Below are positions 1 through 10,207 of a stretch of DNA of 64,000 nt, piece by piece. The position numbers were made by a program, and so were the translations under genes. The stretch comes from Fusarium oxysporum f. sp. lycopersici 4287 (taxonomy: Eukaryota; Ascomycota; Sordariomycetes; Hypocreales; Nectriaceae): assembly GCF_000149955.1 (NCBI RefSeq), contig NC_030998.1, forward strand, positions 248,001 through 312,000. Reading direction: 5' to 3'. Each line of letters opens with the position of its first letter. Positions within the stretch are counted from its first letter, which is position 1. The notes beneath the pieces were generated by a model. It was given only the letters and a program-made list of their open reading frames with translations. It did not search any database and had not been told where the DNA came from.

Positions 1-3000
1 TCATAGTCCCAAGAGTCAAGCTATCCGCGATTGGCTTGGACAGTATGCGCGTGCTATCACGCAAGGCGTTCAAGAGCTGGTCATTTCTGAGCCGATGTGT
101 ACGATCAGTGATTTCCTTCTCGCTCAACTGACCAACGACGACCTCGACACGCTGTACCAGTACTGTCTCACGCCAGGTTCCATTTCCTGGGCGAATGTCG
201 AGAACGTTCTTCCATGTTCGCCCATTCAACAGGGTATTCTTCTCAGTCAATTGAGAGCTCCCTCCCGATACCGTCTCAAGCAGACTTGTCGCATTCTCCC
301 CGCCGATCCTTCATCACCCGTCGACATTGCGCGACTCGCAAATGCCTGGCGACAAGTCGTTGGACAACATTCCATCATGCGAACCATATTCACTGGCGCC
401 TTGTCGCACCACGATCGCTTCTACCAGGTCGTTCTCAAGGCGCTGGAAGCTGACATTCAGATCATTGAGCCATGTTCCAGCGATGAGGAAGTCCAGCGAT
501 TCATCAAGCACCACGCCTTACTCCATGATCCCGTCGGACGTCCTTCGCACCGCTTCCTCATCATCCCCACCGTCGATGGTCATGTTTTCGGCCATTTCGA
601 GATCAGCCATGCTCTGGTCGACGCTTCTTCCGTTCAACTCCTCGTGAACGACCTACTCGGAGCTTACGAGTCTGTCTCGCCCACCAAAACATCAATCTCT
701 CTGTCGCGCAACTCCGACTACGGCAGCTACGTCTCCTTCCTCGAGCAACACCGTCACTCCGAACAAGAAGATCTCCAGTACTGGAAAGATCTTCTCGAGA
801 CTGCAGAGCCATGCCATCTTCAACTCGGCCAACAACAGCACGACACCTCGGAGATGGAAACAGGCCACGCCGTCACAGCTCACATCCCCGATGTCTCTGT
901 CCTTCGTGACATGTGTCGCAACTACAACGTCACCGCTGCAAACGTTGCTCAATTAGCTTGGGCATTGGTGCTAGCTTCGCGCGTGGAGCTGAACCAGATT
1001 TGCTTCGGATACCTTTCCAGCGGCCGTGACATTCCAATCGATGGTGTTGAGAGGCTCGTTGGACCTATGATCAATATGATGATCTGCTATGTCCAATTGG
1101 ACTATAACTCCACCACTGTTGATGTCATCCGACAAATTCAGGATCGGTTCTTCAAAGGGTTTGATCACCAGCGTGCTTCGTTGGCGTCAATTCAGCATTC
1201 TCTCCAGGGAACACAGCAGCAGACACTCTTCAACACCACCGTTTCATACACCCGTGCACTAAACATGGACGGTGCCACAGAGAACAACTCTATTAAGCTT
1301 GAGCGCGCATCAGCCGATGAATCAACAGAGTATGACTTCAACCTAAGCATTCTCGAGAATGATCAGAGCCTCGACCTTGTTCTTCAATACATCCCCGGCG
1401 TCGCAAGCCACGAAGTCGCCCAGCGTCTGCTCAACCAGCTCAAGCATGTCATCCAGGTCCTCAGCCAACACACAACCTCCACCCTCGCTGATCTCGACCT
1501 CGTACCAACGGAGGAGAAACATGCTATCGTAGCTAAGAACAGAGACGCCCCAGCTCCCGTCGCTTCAACCATTCATGCTTTATTCCACGAGGTTTATGAG
1601 CGTCGACCAGATGAGATGGCCGTCTACGCATGGGATGGCGTCATGACTTTCCGAGAGTTGGAAGTCGCTGCTGGCAATCTCGCTGGCTATCTCATGGACC
1701 TTGGTGTTGGGCCGGAGATCATGGTTGGTATCTGCATGGATAAGTCAAGGTGGGCTGTTGTCGCGATGTTGGCTGTGCTCAAAGCAGGTGGTGTTGTGTT
1801 GCCGATGGGCGTGCAGCAGCCGTTACCCCGAGTGCAGACTATCATCACCGATACCAAGGCCCCAATCATCCTCGTCGATGACAAACAACTCGAGCGTCTT
1901 GCAGAAACAGGTCCTCGTCTCATCAAAGTCGACGCTGCGCTTCAAAACAACCTCAAGCCCAGCACAGCTGTCTGCTCTACCGCCACTACCGACAACGCTG
2001 CTTGGGTAGTCTACACCTCGGGAAGTACAGGAACGCCCAAGGGCGTCGTTCTGCAGCACTCAGCTCTATGCTCTAGCATCCGCTCACACGGCGATGCGTT
2101 CGGGGTACGAGATGGATCAAGAGTTCTTCAATTCGCGTCGCATACCTTTGACGTCACGATTCAAGAGGTGTTTACAACGCTCTGCCAGGGCGGATGTACT
2201 TGTATTCCCTCTGAAGACGAGCGCATCAATCACTTGCAGGCCTTCATCGCCAAAGCAGAGGTCAACTTCCTATCTCTCACCTCGACAGTCGCAGGCCTGT
2301 TGGACCCCGCGCAGCTCCCTCTCGTCAAAACAGTTATCCTCATGGGAGAGCCCGTCAAGCCAGCAGTCATGGACTTGTGGAAAGACCAAGCTATCGTGTT
2401 GGAGTCATACGCACCCTCAGAATGCAGCATTTACGCCACGGTTTCCCCAAGACCCATGAAGCACATCAGCCAAGTTCCTGTGCTGGGTATCCCACTCGCC
2501 AGCTGCTTCTGGGTCGTCGATCCAAAGGACTTTAACCGTCTTGTGCCCATCGGTGCGCCTGGCGAGTTACTCATCGAGGGACCACTATTAGCACGCGGCT
2601 ATCTCGGCGACGAGGTCAAGACAGCGAAATCCTTCCTGATTGATCCTGACTTCACCAAGCATCATGGCCTGCAGCCTGGAAGAAGGATGTACAGAACGGG
2701 CGATCTCGTCCGACAAAACAGCGACGGCTCGTATACAACGCTAGGACGCAGAGATACACAGATCAAGATCCGTGGTCAGCGTGTTGAATTTGGCGAGATC
2801 GAATACTGGGTTGTGCGTTCAGCACCCGAGCTCTCACAAGCTGCTGTTATGCTACTCGATAGTCCTGCCGGTCAATCTTCAGTGCTTGCCGTAGCGCTAG
2901 AAATTGCTGATGGTGGGGAAACCAGTGCTGTGGATAATAATCTACAGGGCTTGTCGCAGGCTGATTTGCTGGAGCCTACAACCGCCATGCGAGAGTCATT

Positions 3001-6000
3001 CGAGGAAGTTCGAGGACATCTCATTTCTGTACTGCCGCGATACATGGTCCCAGAGATATTCATTCCCATGTCGCGACTGCCTCTCAACTCTTCAGGAAAA
3101 CTTGACCGCCGAGCGATTGACTTGTTCTTGAAGGGGATGAAGCCAGAAGAGCTAGACATTTACCGTCCCAATGCAGCGGCCAAGGCAGATGTATCTACCG
3201 AGACTGAGCGACAACTCCAACAGCTTTGGGCTAGCGTTCTCGGGAGACCTGCCAATACTGTTGGAGCCAAGGACAGTTTCTTCCATCTCGGCGGCGACTC
3301 CATCACCGCGATGCGTCTCGTCGAAGCATCGCGCAGCACAAACATGCTCCTCCGCGTCGCCGATGTCTTTGAACACCCTCGTCTCTCCGAACTCGCTAGC
3401 ATTCTAGACTCTCGAACTGCTGAAGGACACGACCAATCATCGCTGGTGCCAATCCCAGCGCCATTCTCTCTCTGGCCCGAACACGGCGCCGAGAAACAAG
3501 TGGGTCTCCGTGCCGAGATTGCGGAGCGGTGCGGTGTCATGGCGGAGCAGATTGAAGATGTTTATCCTTGCACGCCACTTCAAGAGGGATTGCTTCTTAC
3601 GACTGTTCGGCAACCGACCGCTTATATCAGTCGAAGAATTTTCTCTTTGAGTGATGAGATCAATGTTTCGCGACTTCAGGCTACTTGGCAGAAGATGGCT
3701 GAGGCGGCGCTTGTTTTGCGAACCCGTATTCTATTGGGTCTCACCTCCGGCTCAGTGCAAGTCGTTGTGAATGAACCTCTTGAATGGCACACTGCGTCTT
3801 CGCTCGAAGAATACATCGACCACGACAGTGCATTGAGCATGAGCGAGGGCAAACCACTCATGCGTTTCGGTCTCGTGGAGTCTAACGGCGAACGTCTTCT
3901 CGTCTGGACAGCTCACCACAGCGTCTACGACGGCTGGAGCTTAACAATGATGTACCGCCAAGTATCCAACATGTACTGGCACGACGCGACACCAATCTCA
4001 GCACCATACACGCCATTCATCGCTTATCTCGGCCAAGCTGATGCGACCATAGCCGCGAGCTATTGGCGCGAGCAACTTCAGGGTAACCCCACTGCCTTCC
4101 CTGCTCTGCCCTCCATGCGATACCAGCCTCAGCCGCGACAGAAGCTTGTGCAGAGCCTTGACTTTGTTCGACAAGGAAAGTCTGAGGTTTCGTTGTCGAA
4201 TTTGTTGCGTGCGGCTTGGGCGCTTATGGTTGCGCAGTATTCTGGTAGCAATGATGTTGTTTTTGCGGCTACGCTTTCGGGGCGGAATGCGCCTGTGCAT
4301 GGCATTACTGAGATGCTGGCGCCGACTATCACTACTGTTCCTGTGAGGGTTTGCATCAATTCAGCTACCAACGCTCGCGAGTTCCTTCAGAATGTACAGC
4401 AACAGGCGACGGATATGATTCCTTTCGAGCACACAGGCCTCCAACGCATCGCGGAACTTGTCCCCGACGCAGCCGCTGCCCTTGACATGCAGCACCTCTT
4501 TGTCGTTCAGCCTGCTGCAGATAGCGACGATGCATCGGCCGAGTTCCCTGGTCTTGTACATCGACAGGACATGTCTGAGCAGTTCGATGACTATGCGCTC
4601 ACCGTGGAGTGCAGCATCGGATCAAAGGGCATCTCGATTGAAGCCCGATTCGACGGTGCAGTCATTTCAACAGCGCAGATGCAGCGCATGTTGCAGTCCT
4701 TCGCTCACATTGCCAGTCAATTGAAGCAAGCCGAGAGTGGTACCGACAGCACCCGCATCTCCGACATGGATACGCTGAGCCCTCAGGATATGGATCGCAT
4801 TCTCTCTATCAACAGCGGTCCCATCCCCAGCGTCGAGCGCTGTGTACACGACCTCATCCTCGACATGGTATCCCACCAACCCGACGCAACAGCCATAAGC
4901 GCATGGGACGGCACCCTCAGCTACAAACAACTCAAACAACTCTCAGGAAAACTCTCCGATCATCTCGTCAGTCTCGGCGTTCGTCACGGCACCAGTGTTG
5001 GCGTGTGCATGGATAAATCTCAATGGGCTGCTGTTTCAATGCTAGCCATCCTACGGGCTGGTGGTGTTGTCGTTCCACTGGGTGTACAGCTCCCTCTTGG
5101 TCGTATCAAGCTCATTGTAGATGATGCGAACGTCAGTATTGTACTGGCTGATCAAAAGCAGACTGAGCGGCTGGCTGGTTTGAACTTGGAGATGTTTACT
5201 GTTGATGAGTCGTTGCGCAAGAGGGTCGTTGTCAGTGACGTCGGTATCCCAGATCGATGGTACACTCGCGTCACTGAGATCAACGTCAATCAGCCAGCCT
5301 GGATTGTGTATACCTCTGGCAGTACAGGTACACCAAAGGGTGTGGTTCTTACTCATGCCGGTATCTCGTCTAGTCTGGACAGTCAGAAGAAGGTCTTTGG
5401 TCTCAGCAAAACTTCTCGAGTACTTCAATTCGCAGCACATACCTTTGATGCTGCTATCCAAGAGATCTTCACCACGCTGTCTGCTGGAGCATGTGTCTGC
5501 GTGCCGTCTGAGGATGAGAGGATGAGCGATCTGCAGCATTTCATCATTGAAAGGGCGGTCAACTTCCTGTCTATCACACCTACGGTCGCTGAGCTTCTTA
5601 CACCATCTCAGCTACCTAACATCAACACGGTGGTATTGCTCGGTGAACCTGTCAAGCCGTCAGTTCTTGACTTGTGGATGGATCATCATGCAGATATCCT
5701 CGGCGGTTACGGCCCAACCGAATGTTCCATCTACGCCATCGTGTCAGCAGCCCCATTTACAGACAGGAAGCAAGCTAACGTCCTCGGCTCTCCGCTGCCA
5801 AGCTGTCGTGTTTGGGTTGTCCATCCTGATGACCACAACAAACTTTGCCCGATTGGTGCCCCAGGAGAGCTTCTCATCGAAGGTCCCCAGGTTTCGCAGG
5901 GCTATCTGAACGATGCAGCCAAAACAGATGGCGCATTCATCACAGACCCTGGCTTTACAGCGCGTTACGGCTTGGGCAACGGACATCGCATGTACCGTAC

Positions 6001-7984
6001 AGGCGACTTGGTTCAACAGAACGACGATGGGACATACACCAATCTCGGTCGTCGGGATACGCAGGTCAAGATTCGCGGTCAGAGAATTGAGTTGGGAGAG
6101 ATTGAGTACTCAGTGGTACAATCATCGGAGGATATTAGATCAGCAGCGGCTGTGTTTGTAAACAGGGAGGATAGACCTACAATTGCAGTAGCGGTGGAAG
6201 TTGGAGAGGGACAAGTTGGAGATGGAGTGTTGGCTCCTTCGGAGACGCTACAGAAAGCGTGGGAGGAGATTCGCATCAGGCTCGCAGAGGTGGTGCCTCA
6301 GTACATGATCCCAGATTTCTTCATCCCTATAAATAAGTTGCCGGTGAACTCATCAGGCAAGCTTGATCGTCGGGCAATCACTGCGGTGTTGGAGGATATG
6401 GATGACAACAAATTGGAGGAGTATCGCCTTACGACAGGCGCCCGGTTGGTTCCAGTCACGACGGACATGGAGAAACAACTTCAGCAGCTCTGGAGTCAAG
6501 TGCTTCGACGACCCGCGGAGTCAGTCGGCGCAAGCGATAACTTCTTCCATCTCAACGGAGATTCACTTGCTGCTATTCAGCTCGTCGCAGCTGCAAGGGC
6601 AGTTGACATCAAGATGACTGTCGCTCAAATCTTCCAGAGCCCTGTCTTGAGAGACCTTGCTACACATCTCGAACAAGCTACGCACTCACATGAGACAAGA
6701 AGCCATCATATTGAAGGTGTCGACCAAGCAACACAAGCCGCGATCAAGGCTGCACTTCCTAGCCACTTCAACGTCGAGAAGGTCCTCGAAACAACCGAGT
6801 TCCAATCCCTTGTTCTCCACGAACATACACAAGGCCGATGGCTCATGCACGCCACAATCACATACAATCAAAAAGTCGACAAACAACGCGTCCACAGAGC
6901 GCTCCAAACCACCGTCGACAAAAACGAAGTCATCCGAACAGTCTTCACCCAGCACGACCGAAAATCCTACCAAGCCATCCTCAACAACTTCACCGTTCCC
7001 TTCCAAGAACACATCGCTCCCACGGGCCTATCCACCTTCTGCAAGTCCCTCGTACAAGAAGACCAGAAGAAACATCTTGAGCTTCACGAACCCCCCTTCA
7101 AGACATGGTTCGTGCAAGGCGAGCACAAGGATAGTCTTGTGGTTAGGATCTCCCACGCTCAGTATGACGGCATGTCGTTGCCGATTTTCTTCCAGCAGCT
7201 GCAGGTGTGGGGTGAGCCTGATGTTGAGGTTGAGGCTGAGGCGCCGCGACAGATGTCGTATTACATTGATGCGCTGAGGGCGATTGATACGAAGCCCGCG
7301 ATGAAGTTCTGGGGTGATTTGCTGCAGGGCTCGAGCATGGCTCGTCTGCCTGGTGCTTCGCAAACAAGCAAGGCTATGACAGGCTCTTATATCGTCAAGA
7401 CGGTACTGTCGCCAAAGGTTGAAGGGTCGGGACTCACGGTGTCATCGTACCTCAAGGCAGCTTGGGCAATGGTCCTCGCCAAGGCAACAGGGACATCCGA
7501 CGTTGTCTTTGCCCATCTCGTCTCCGGTCGTTCGCTACCAATCGACGACATCGAAAAGGTCAACGGTCCATGTGTCAACCTCATCCCCATCCGCGTCAAC
7601 ACCGCCCAGCCCCAGTCTACCATTCTTCAACAAGTCCACCAACAGCACATCTCAGCCTTGCCACACGAACATCTCGGCTGGGAGACCATCTTCCGCCAGT
7701 GCACAAACTGGAACACCCCAACAGATCAAATCCCTCGCTTCTCTTCTATTCTGCAATACCAGAATTTGCCCGAGGCTCAGAACAGCTTTGGCATGCATGG
7801 CGCTGAGTGCAGTGTTGACTACACTGTTGTACCGCCTAATGTTACGGATGTTTGGGTCACGGTTGAGCCCAAGGGTGGTGAGATGAGTATTGTGGCGGGA
7901 TACTCGGAGGAGGTTATCGCTTCAGAGGTGGTGGAGGGATTGATGGAGGATCTTTGTGAGGTTCTGAAGGGGATTGAGACTTGA
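1..7984 (+). CDS. Non-ribosomal peptide synthetase, 3' part (C-A-T-C-A-T-C)
   Basis: The frame is open from base 2, so the true start lies left of the window. Residues are counted from the first internal Met at 95. The first ~30 residues look like the tail of a preceding condensation/epimerisation domain. C1 begins near residue 36 (PCSPIQQGILLSQ), with SHALVDA near 170 in place of HHxxxDG. A1 spans ~490-1005: A3 motif YTSGSTGTPKG near 640, FDVTIQE near 683, a degenerate A5 (SYAPSEC) near 771, YRTGD and GKLDRR. T1 is LGGDS near 1065. C2 has an intact HHSVYDG near 1275. A2 spans ~1585-2095 with a canonical GGYGPTEC. T2 is LNGDS near 2152. The last C domain has SHAQYDG and nothing follows it, as in fungal terminal (cyclising) CT domains. 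The SHxxxDA type of C1 and the tail before it suggest an upstream E domain, hence a D-residue donor (inference). A1 and A2 resemble each other and probably arose by duplication. The product is not recognised. Confidence 0.95.
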   Translation, partial: HSPKSQAIRDWLGQYARAITQGVQELVISEPMCTISDFLLAQLTNDDLDTLYQYCLTPGSISWANVENVLPCSPIQQGILLSQLRAPSRYRLKQTCRILPADPSSPVDIARLANAWRQVVGQHSIMRTIFTGALSHHDRFYQVVLKALEADIQIIEPCSSDEEVQRFIKHHALLHDPVGRPSHRFLIIPTVDGHVFGHFEISHALVDASSVQLLVNDLLGAYESVSPTKTSISLSRNSDYGSYVSFLEQHRHSEQEDLQYWKDLLETAEPCHLQLGQQQHDTSEMETGHAVTAHIPDVSVLRDMCRNYNVTAANVAQLAWALVLASRVELNQICFGYLSSGRDIPIDGVERLVGPMINMMICYVQLDYNSTTVDVIRQIQDRFFKGFDHQRASLASIQHSLQGTQQQTLFNTTVSYTRALNMDGATENNSIKLERASADESTEYDFNLSILENDQSLDLVLQYIPGVASHEVAQRLLNQLKHVIQVLSQHTTSTLADLDLVPTEEKHAIVAKNRDAPAPVASTIHALFHEVYERRPDEMAVYAWDGVMTFRELEVAAGNLAGYLMDLGVGPEIMVGICMDKSRWAVVAMLAVLKAGGVVLPMGVQQPLPRVQTIITDTKAPIILVDDKQLERLAETGPRLIKVDAALQNNLKPSTAVCSTATTDNAAWVVYTSGSTGTPKGVVLQHSALCSSIRSHGDAFGVRDGSRVLQFASHTFDVTIQEVFTTLCQGGCTCIPSEDERINHLQAFIAKAEVNFLSLTSTVAGLLDPAQLPLVKTVILMGEPVKPAVMDLWKDQAIVLESYAPSECSIYATVSPRPMKHISQVPVLGIPLASCFWVVDPKDFNRLVPIGAPGELLIEGPLLARGYLGDEVKTAKSFLIDPDFTKHHGLQPGRRMYRTGDLVRQNSDGSYTTLGRRDTQIKIRGQRVEFGEIEYWVVRSAPELSQAAVMLLDSPAGQSSVLAVALEIADGGETSAVDNNLQGLSQADLLEPTTAMRESFEEVRGHLISVLPRYMVPEIFIPMSRLPLNSSGKLDRRAIDLFLKGMKPEELDIYRPNAAAKADVSTETERQLQQLWASVLGRPANTVGAKDSFFHLGGDSITAMRLVEASRSTNMLLRVADVFEHPRLSELASILDSRTAEGHDQSSLVPIPAPFSLWPEHGAEKQVGLRAEIAERCGVMAEQIEDVYPCTPLQEGLLLTTVRQPTAYISRRIFSLSDEINVSRLQATWQKMAEAALVLRTRILLGLTSGSVQVVVNEPLEWHTASSLEEYIDHDSALSMSEGKPLMRFGLVESNGERLLVWTAHHSVYDGWSLTMMYRQVSNMYWHDATPISAPYTPFIAYLGQADATIAASYWREQLQGNPTAFPALPSMRYQPQPRQKLVQSLDFVRQGKSEVSLSNLLRAAWALMVAQYSGSNDVVFAATLSGRNAPVHGITEMLAPTITTVPVRVCINSATNAREFLQNVQQQATDMIPFEHTGLQRIAELVPDAAAALDMQHLFVVQPAADSDDASAEFPGLVHRQDMSEQFDDYALTVECSIGSKGISIEARFDGAVISTAQMQRMLQSFAHIASQLKQAESGTDSTRISDMDTLSPQDMDRILSINSGPIPSVERCVHDLILDMVSHQPDATAISAWDGTLSYKQLKQLSGKLSDHLVSLGVRHGTSVGVCMDKSQWAAVSMLAILRAGGVVVPLGVQLPLGRIKLIVDDANVSIVLADQKQTERLAGLNLEMFTVDESLRKRVVVSDVGIPDRWYTRVTEINVNQPAWIVYTSGSTGTPKGVVLTHAGISSSLDSQKKVFGLSKTSRVLQFAAHTFDAAIQEIFTTLSAGACVCVPSEDERMSDLQHFIIERAVNFLSITPTVAELLTPSQLPNINTVVLLGEPVKPSVLDLWMDHHADILGGYGPTECSIYAIVSAAPFTDRKQANVLGSPLPSCRVWVVHPDDHNKLCPIGAPGELLIEGPQVSQGYLNDAAKTDGAFITDPGFTARYGLGNGHRMYRTGDLVQQNDDGTYTNLGRRDTQVKIRGQRIELGEIEYSVVQSSEDIRSAAAVFVNREDRPTIAVAVEVGEGQVGDGVLAPSETLQKAWEEIRIRLAEVVPQYMIPDFFIPINKLPVNSSGKLDRRAITAVLEDMDDNKLEEYRLTTGARLVPVTTDMEKQLQQLWSQVLRRPAESVGASDNFFHLNGDSLAAIQLVAAARAVDIKMTVAQIFQSPVLRDLATHLEQATHSHETRSHHIEGVDQATQAAIKAALPSHFNVEKVLETTEFQSLVLHEHTQGRWLMHATITYNQKVDKQRVHRALQTTVDKNEVIRTVFTQHDRKSYQAILNNFTVPFQEHIAPTGLSTFCKSLVQEDQKKHLELHEPPFKTWFVQGEHKDSLVVRISHAQYDGMSLPIFFQQLQVWGEPDVEVEAEAPRQMSYYIDALRAIDTKPAMKFWGDLLQGSSMARLPGASQTSKAMTGSYIVKTVLSPKVEGSGLTVSSYLKAAWAMVLAKATGTSDVVFAHLVSGRSLPIDDIEKVNGPCVNLIPIRVNTAQPQSTILQQVHQQHISALPHEHLGWETIFRQCTNWNTPTDQIPRFSSILQYQNLPEAQNSFGMHGAECSVDYTVVPPNVTDVWVTVEPKGGEMSIVAGYSEEVIASEVVEGLMEDLCEVLKGIET

Positions 7985-8424
7985 GATTGATAGCGCACGA
8001 CTTTCCTAATGTTAGTTCTTTTAAGAGTATTATTTACTGGAGTTTGGAGTTTGGAGTTGGGCTTGGTGCTATTTATTGTATTTACAGATCGAAATTGCCT
8101 GGGCTTTCATAGAAAATATCTCTCTTTCTTCTCTTTAATCATGGTCTTTAACCGTATTTATATCTCTATCATTGTCGGTACCTTGATGATCGCGCCTCAC
8201 AGCAGCCCTCTGCCCCGCAACCTTGAAGTGCCCAGCGCGTTACAAAGGGCGATCAATGCTGATCTCGCTGTACCTCGAGTCTGTATCTGGACATGGCGAT
8301 GAACTCATTGCGTCTGCGACTACAGCATTCGTCTGCATTGACAATTATGATAGCAATCACTAATCTATTGTTCTATGACTTATTCGACTTGCGAATGAAT
8401 CGATATGTTATGGAAGTAAATATG
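7985..8424. other. Intergenic region between convergent genes
   Basis: This holds the 3' flanks of the NRPS and of the convergent thioesterase-like gene. Short open frames here have no recognisable domain. Nothing else is seen. Confidence 0.6.
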
Positions 8425-9503
8425 CTATCCTGGGCTGAAACGTCCAATTGCTCCATCACTACCGCCATCAAAGCCATCATGGATCAAGTCAAGATGGTTT
8501 GGCTTGCTAATCAACTCAATTCCCCTACGACGTCGAGCCTCAACCTGTTTCCAATTCCATTCACCATCTTTGCCCATATAGGCACCCGGATCAAAAGGGT
8601 CAGATGTCCCCAGGTCCTGCTCCTCGATTGCCCATCCTCCAGGTCGGGTTGGCAACAGTCCAGCCTCCTCCAACACAGTCGATGGTGGCACCGTAAGACG
8701 TTTTAGCTTGAATACGTATTTACTCAGAGCAGTAGCATAGATCTTTTTGCTCAAATCGCCAGACTCCTTGAGGAGCAGCCTTGTCGCTGTTCTCGCAAAC
8801 CGTGGATCAAGCCACTCTGTCGGGAGAACTGTACCCTTCGGCACGAAATGCGTAACAATGTATAACCATTTTCGATCCCAAGCCAAGACGTAACTCCACA
8901 TCTCAACTTGTTTAAATGCTGTGATTTCACGTCGGAAGCAGGTTTCAACAGCACCAAGATTTATCCCAAGCCTTCCGCCCATTGGTGTACCAGTCTTTGG
9001 ATCAAGAACGATCCCAAGCTTGGTGTTATTGGATAGTCGATGAAAGCCATGTCGGAAAAGATATGCAATCAAATGCGCACGTCCAACGTCAAGATCGGCG
9101 AAATATGTCGAGTTGGACTTGTGAAGATAATAATCGACTTCGAGGAGAGGAGTGGAAGTCGTGGCGATGATAGGCTTGAAGAGCGCTTTGGGGCCTAACT
9201 GGGGTGATTTGCGAAGCACGGTATGGTACGAAACTGTGTACAGAACACGAAGCTGGCTGTCCCATTAGCGCATTTCAAACGAGAGAGAGAGAGAGACAAG
9301 AAACTTACTGTCCAGACAAATGGCATCGACTTGAAGTTTGATACGACGAATATGACAATCAACAAACCAAGTATTCGCGTGCCCGTAATGTGAAGCTGGA
9401 AGCGGTGTTTTGTGTCGTCCGTCTTGTCGAATCCAGCGACCAGAATCGCAAAGATCAGGACGCTGAGGCCTAGTGTTTTCAACTTGCCTAAACCGAGCGC
9501 CAT
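8425..9503 (-). CDS. THEM6-like (thioesterase-superfamily) membrane-anchored protein
   Basis: Two exons, 9309-9503 and 8425-9252, join in phase 0 to give about 340 aa. The start ATG at 9503 opens a hydrophobic N-terminus with two likely membrane segments (LGLSVLIFAILVAG and ILGLLIVIFVVSNF). The second exon carries a hot-dog-fold-like region with the YYLHKSNSTYFADLD and FLFRHGF-type pattern of the fungal 4HBT_2/THEM6 family. Proteins of this family are often found in fungal metabolite clusters, where their exact role is usually unknown. Here it lies tail to tail with the NRPS and next to the P450, so acyl-chain release or editing for the cluster is plausible but inferred. The intron contains a GA/CT microsatellite. 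Confidence 0.7.
9275..9298. repeat. GA-rich microsatellite in an intron
   Basis: A short run of GAGAGA repeats lies inside the intron of the thioesterase-like gene. No function is suggested. Confidence 0.8.
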
Positions 9504-10207
9504 GATGATTCTCTGCCGAGATTCAGCTTGACAGAAGCGATTGAGGCAAAAAGATGTGATACTGACGTTGAAAGTGACTGAACGGAAGAATATGTCTTAG
9601 TGCAGCGGCTTTCATGTTGTCTCGCAAACTCTGAGGATCAGCGGCACAATTGGGTTCCGGCTGCGGGGCATGCACTCACTATAAGTTGTGATTAGGACAC
9701 TGCAAGACCGGGAGGATCTGACGTCGGGATTGCAGGATCAGGATCACGGGGGATTGCGACGTGGTGTTGAACTTGCAAATCGGCACTAACAACTAACATA
9801 CCAATTTACAACATTCAATTCAGAGCGGCGTTCCGCTATCAGAGCAACGAAAAGGCAGGTTCACAGAAGGCATTCCAGCAAGACCACAAAGCTCATTTTA
9901 ATACTCTAGCTTAAAAGGCGAAACTAAAATTATTCGTTGCTCTTATGATAAATGCAGCGACTAACTTAGAATGCAGAATGAGTTAAGGATTCCACTGCAG
10001 AGCGTCCCTATATGACGAAGCCCGCTGAAGAACATGGCCTAAGCTCACTGTAACACCACAATGCAGTGGTTTGACCCCACTGAGGATGTCAACCTAATTC
10101 TATTCTCGTCACTGTAACTTGATCACTGTAATCAACATGATTGCAATTGCGACGACCTTCAATGTCCTTTCGCAGCATTGTTCGCCCTAATCTACCAATT
10201 TACTCTT
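9504..10207. other. Intergenic region upstream of the thioesterase-like gene
   Basis: This holds the promoter side of the thioesterase-like gene and the 3' flank of the P450. No ORF, RNA gene or repeat is recognisable. Confidence 0.6.

Noticed and set aside
5051..5539. Long minus-strand frame inside the NRPS
   Set aside because: It lies antisense to a well-supported adenylation domain and has no domain of its own.
6657..7277. 206-codon frame inside the NRPS in another frame
   Set aside because: Shadow of the terminal C domain; low-complexity Ser/Thr/Lys translation.
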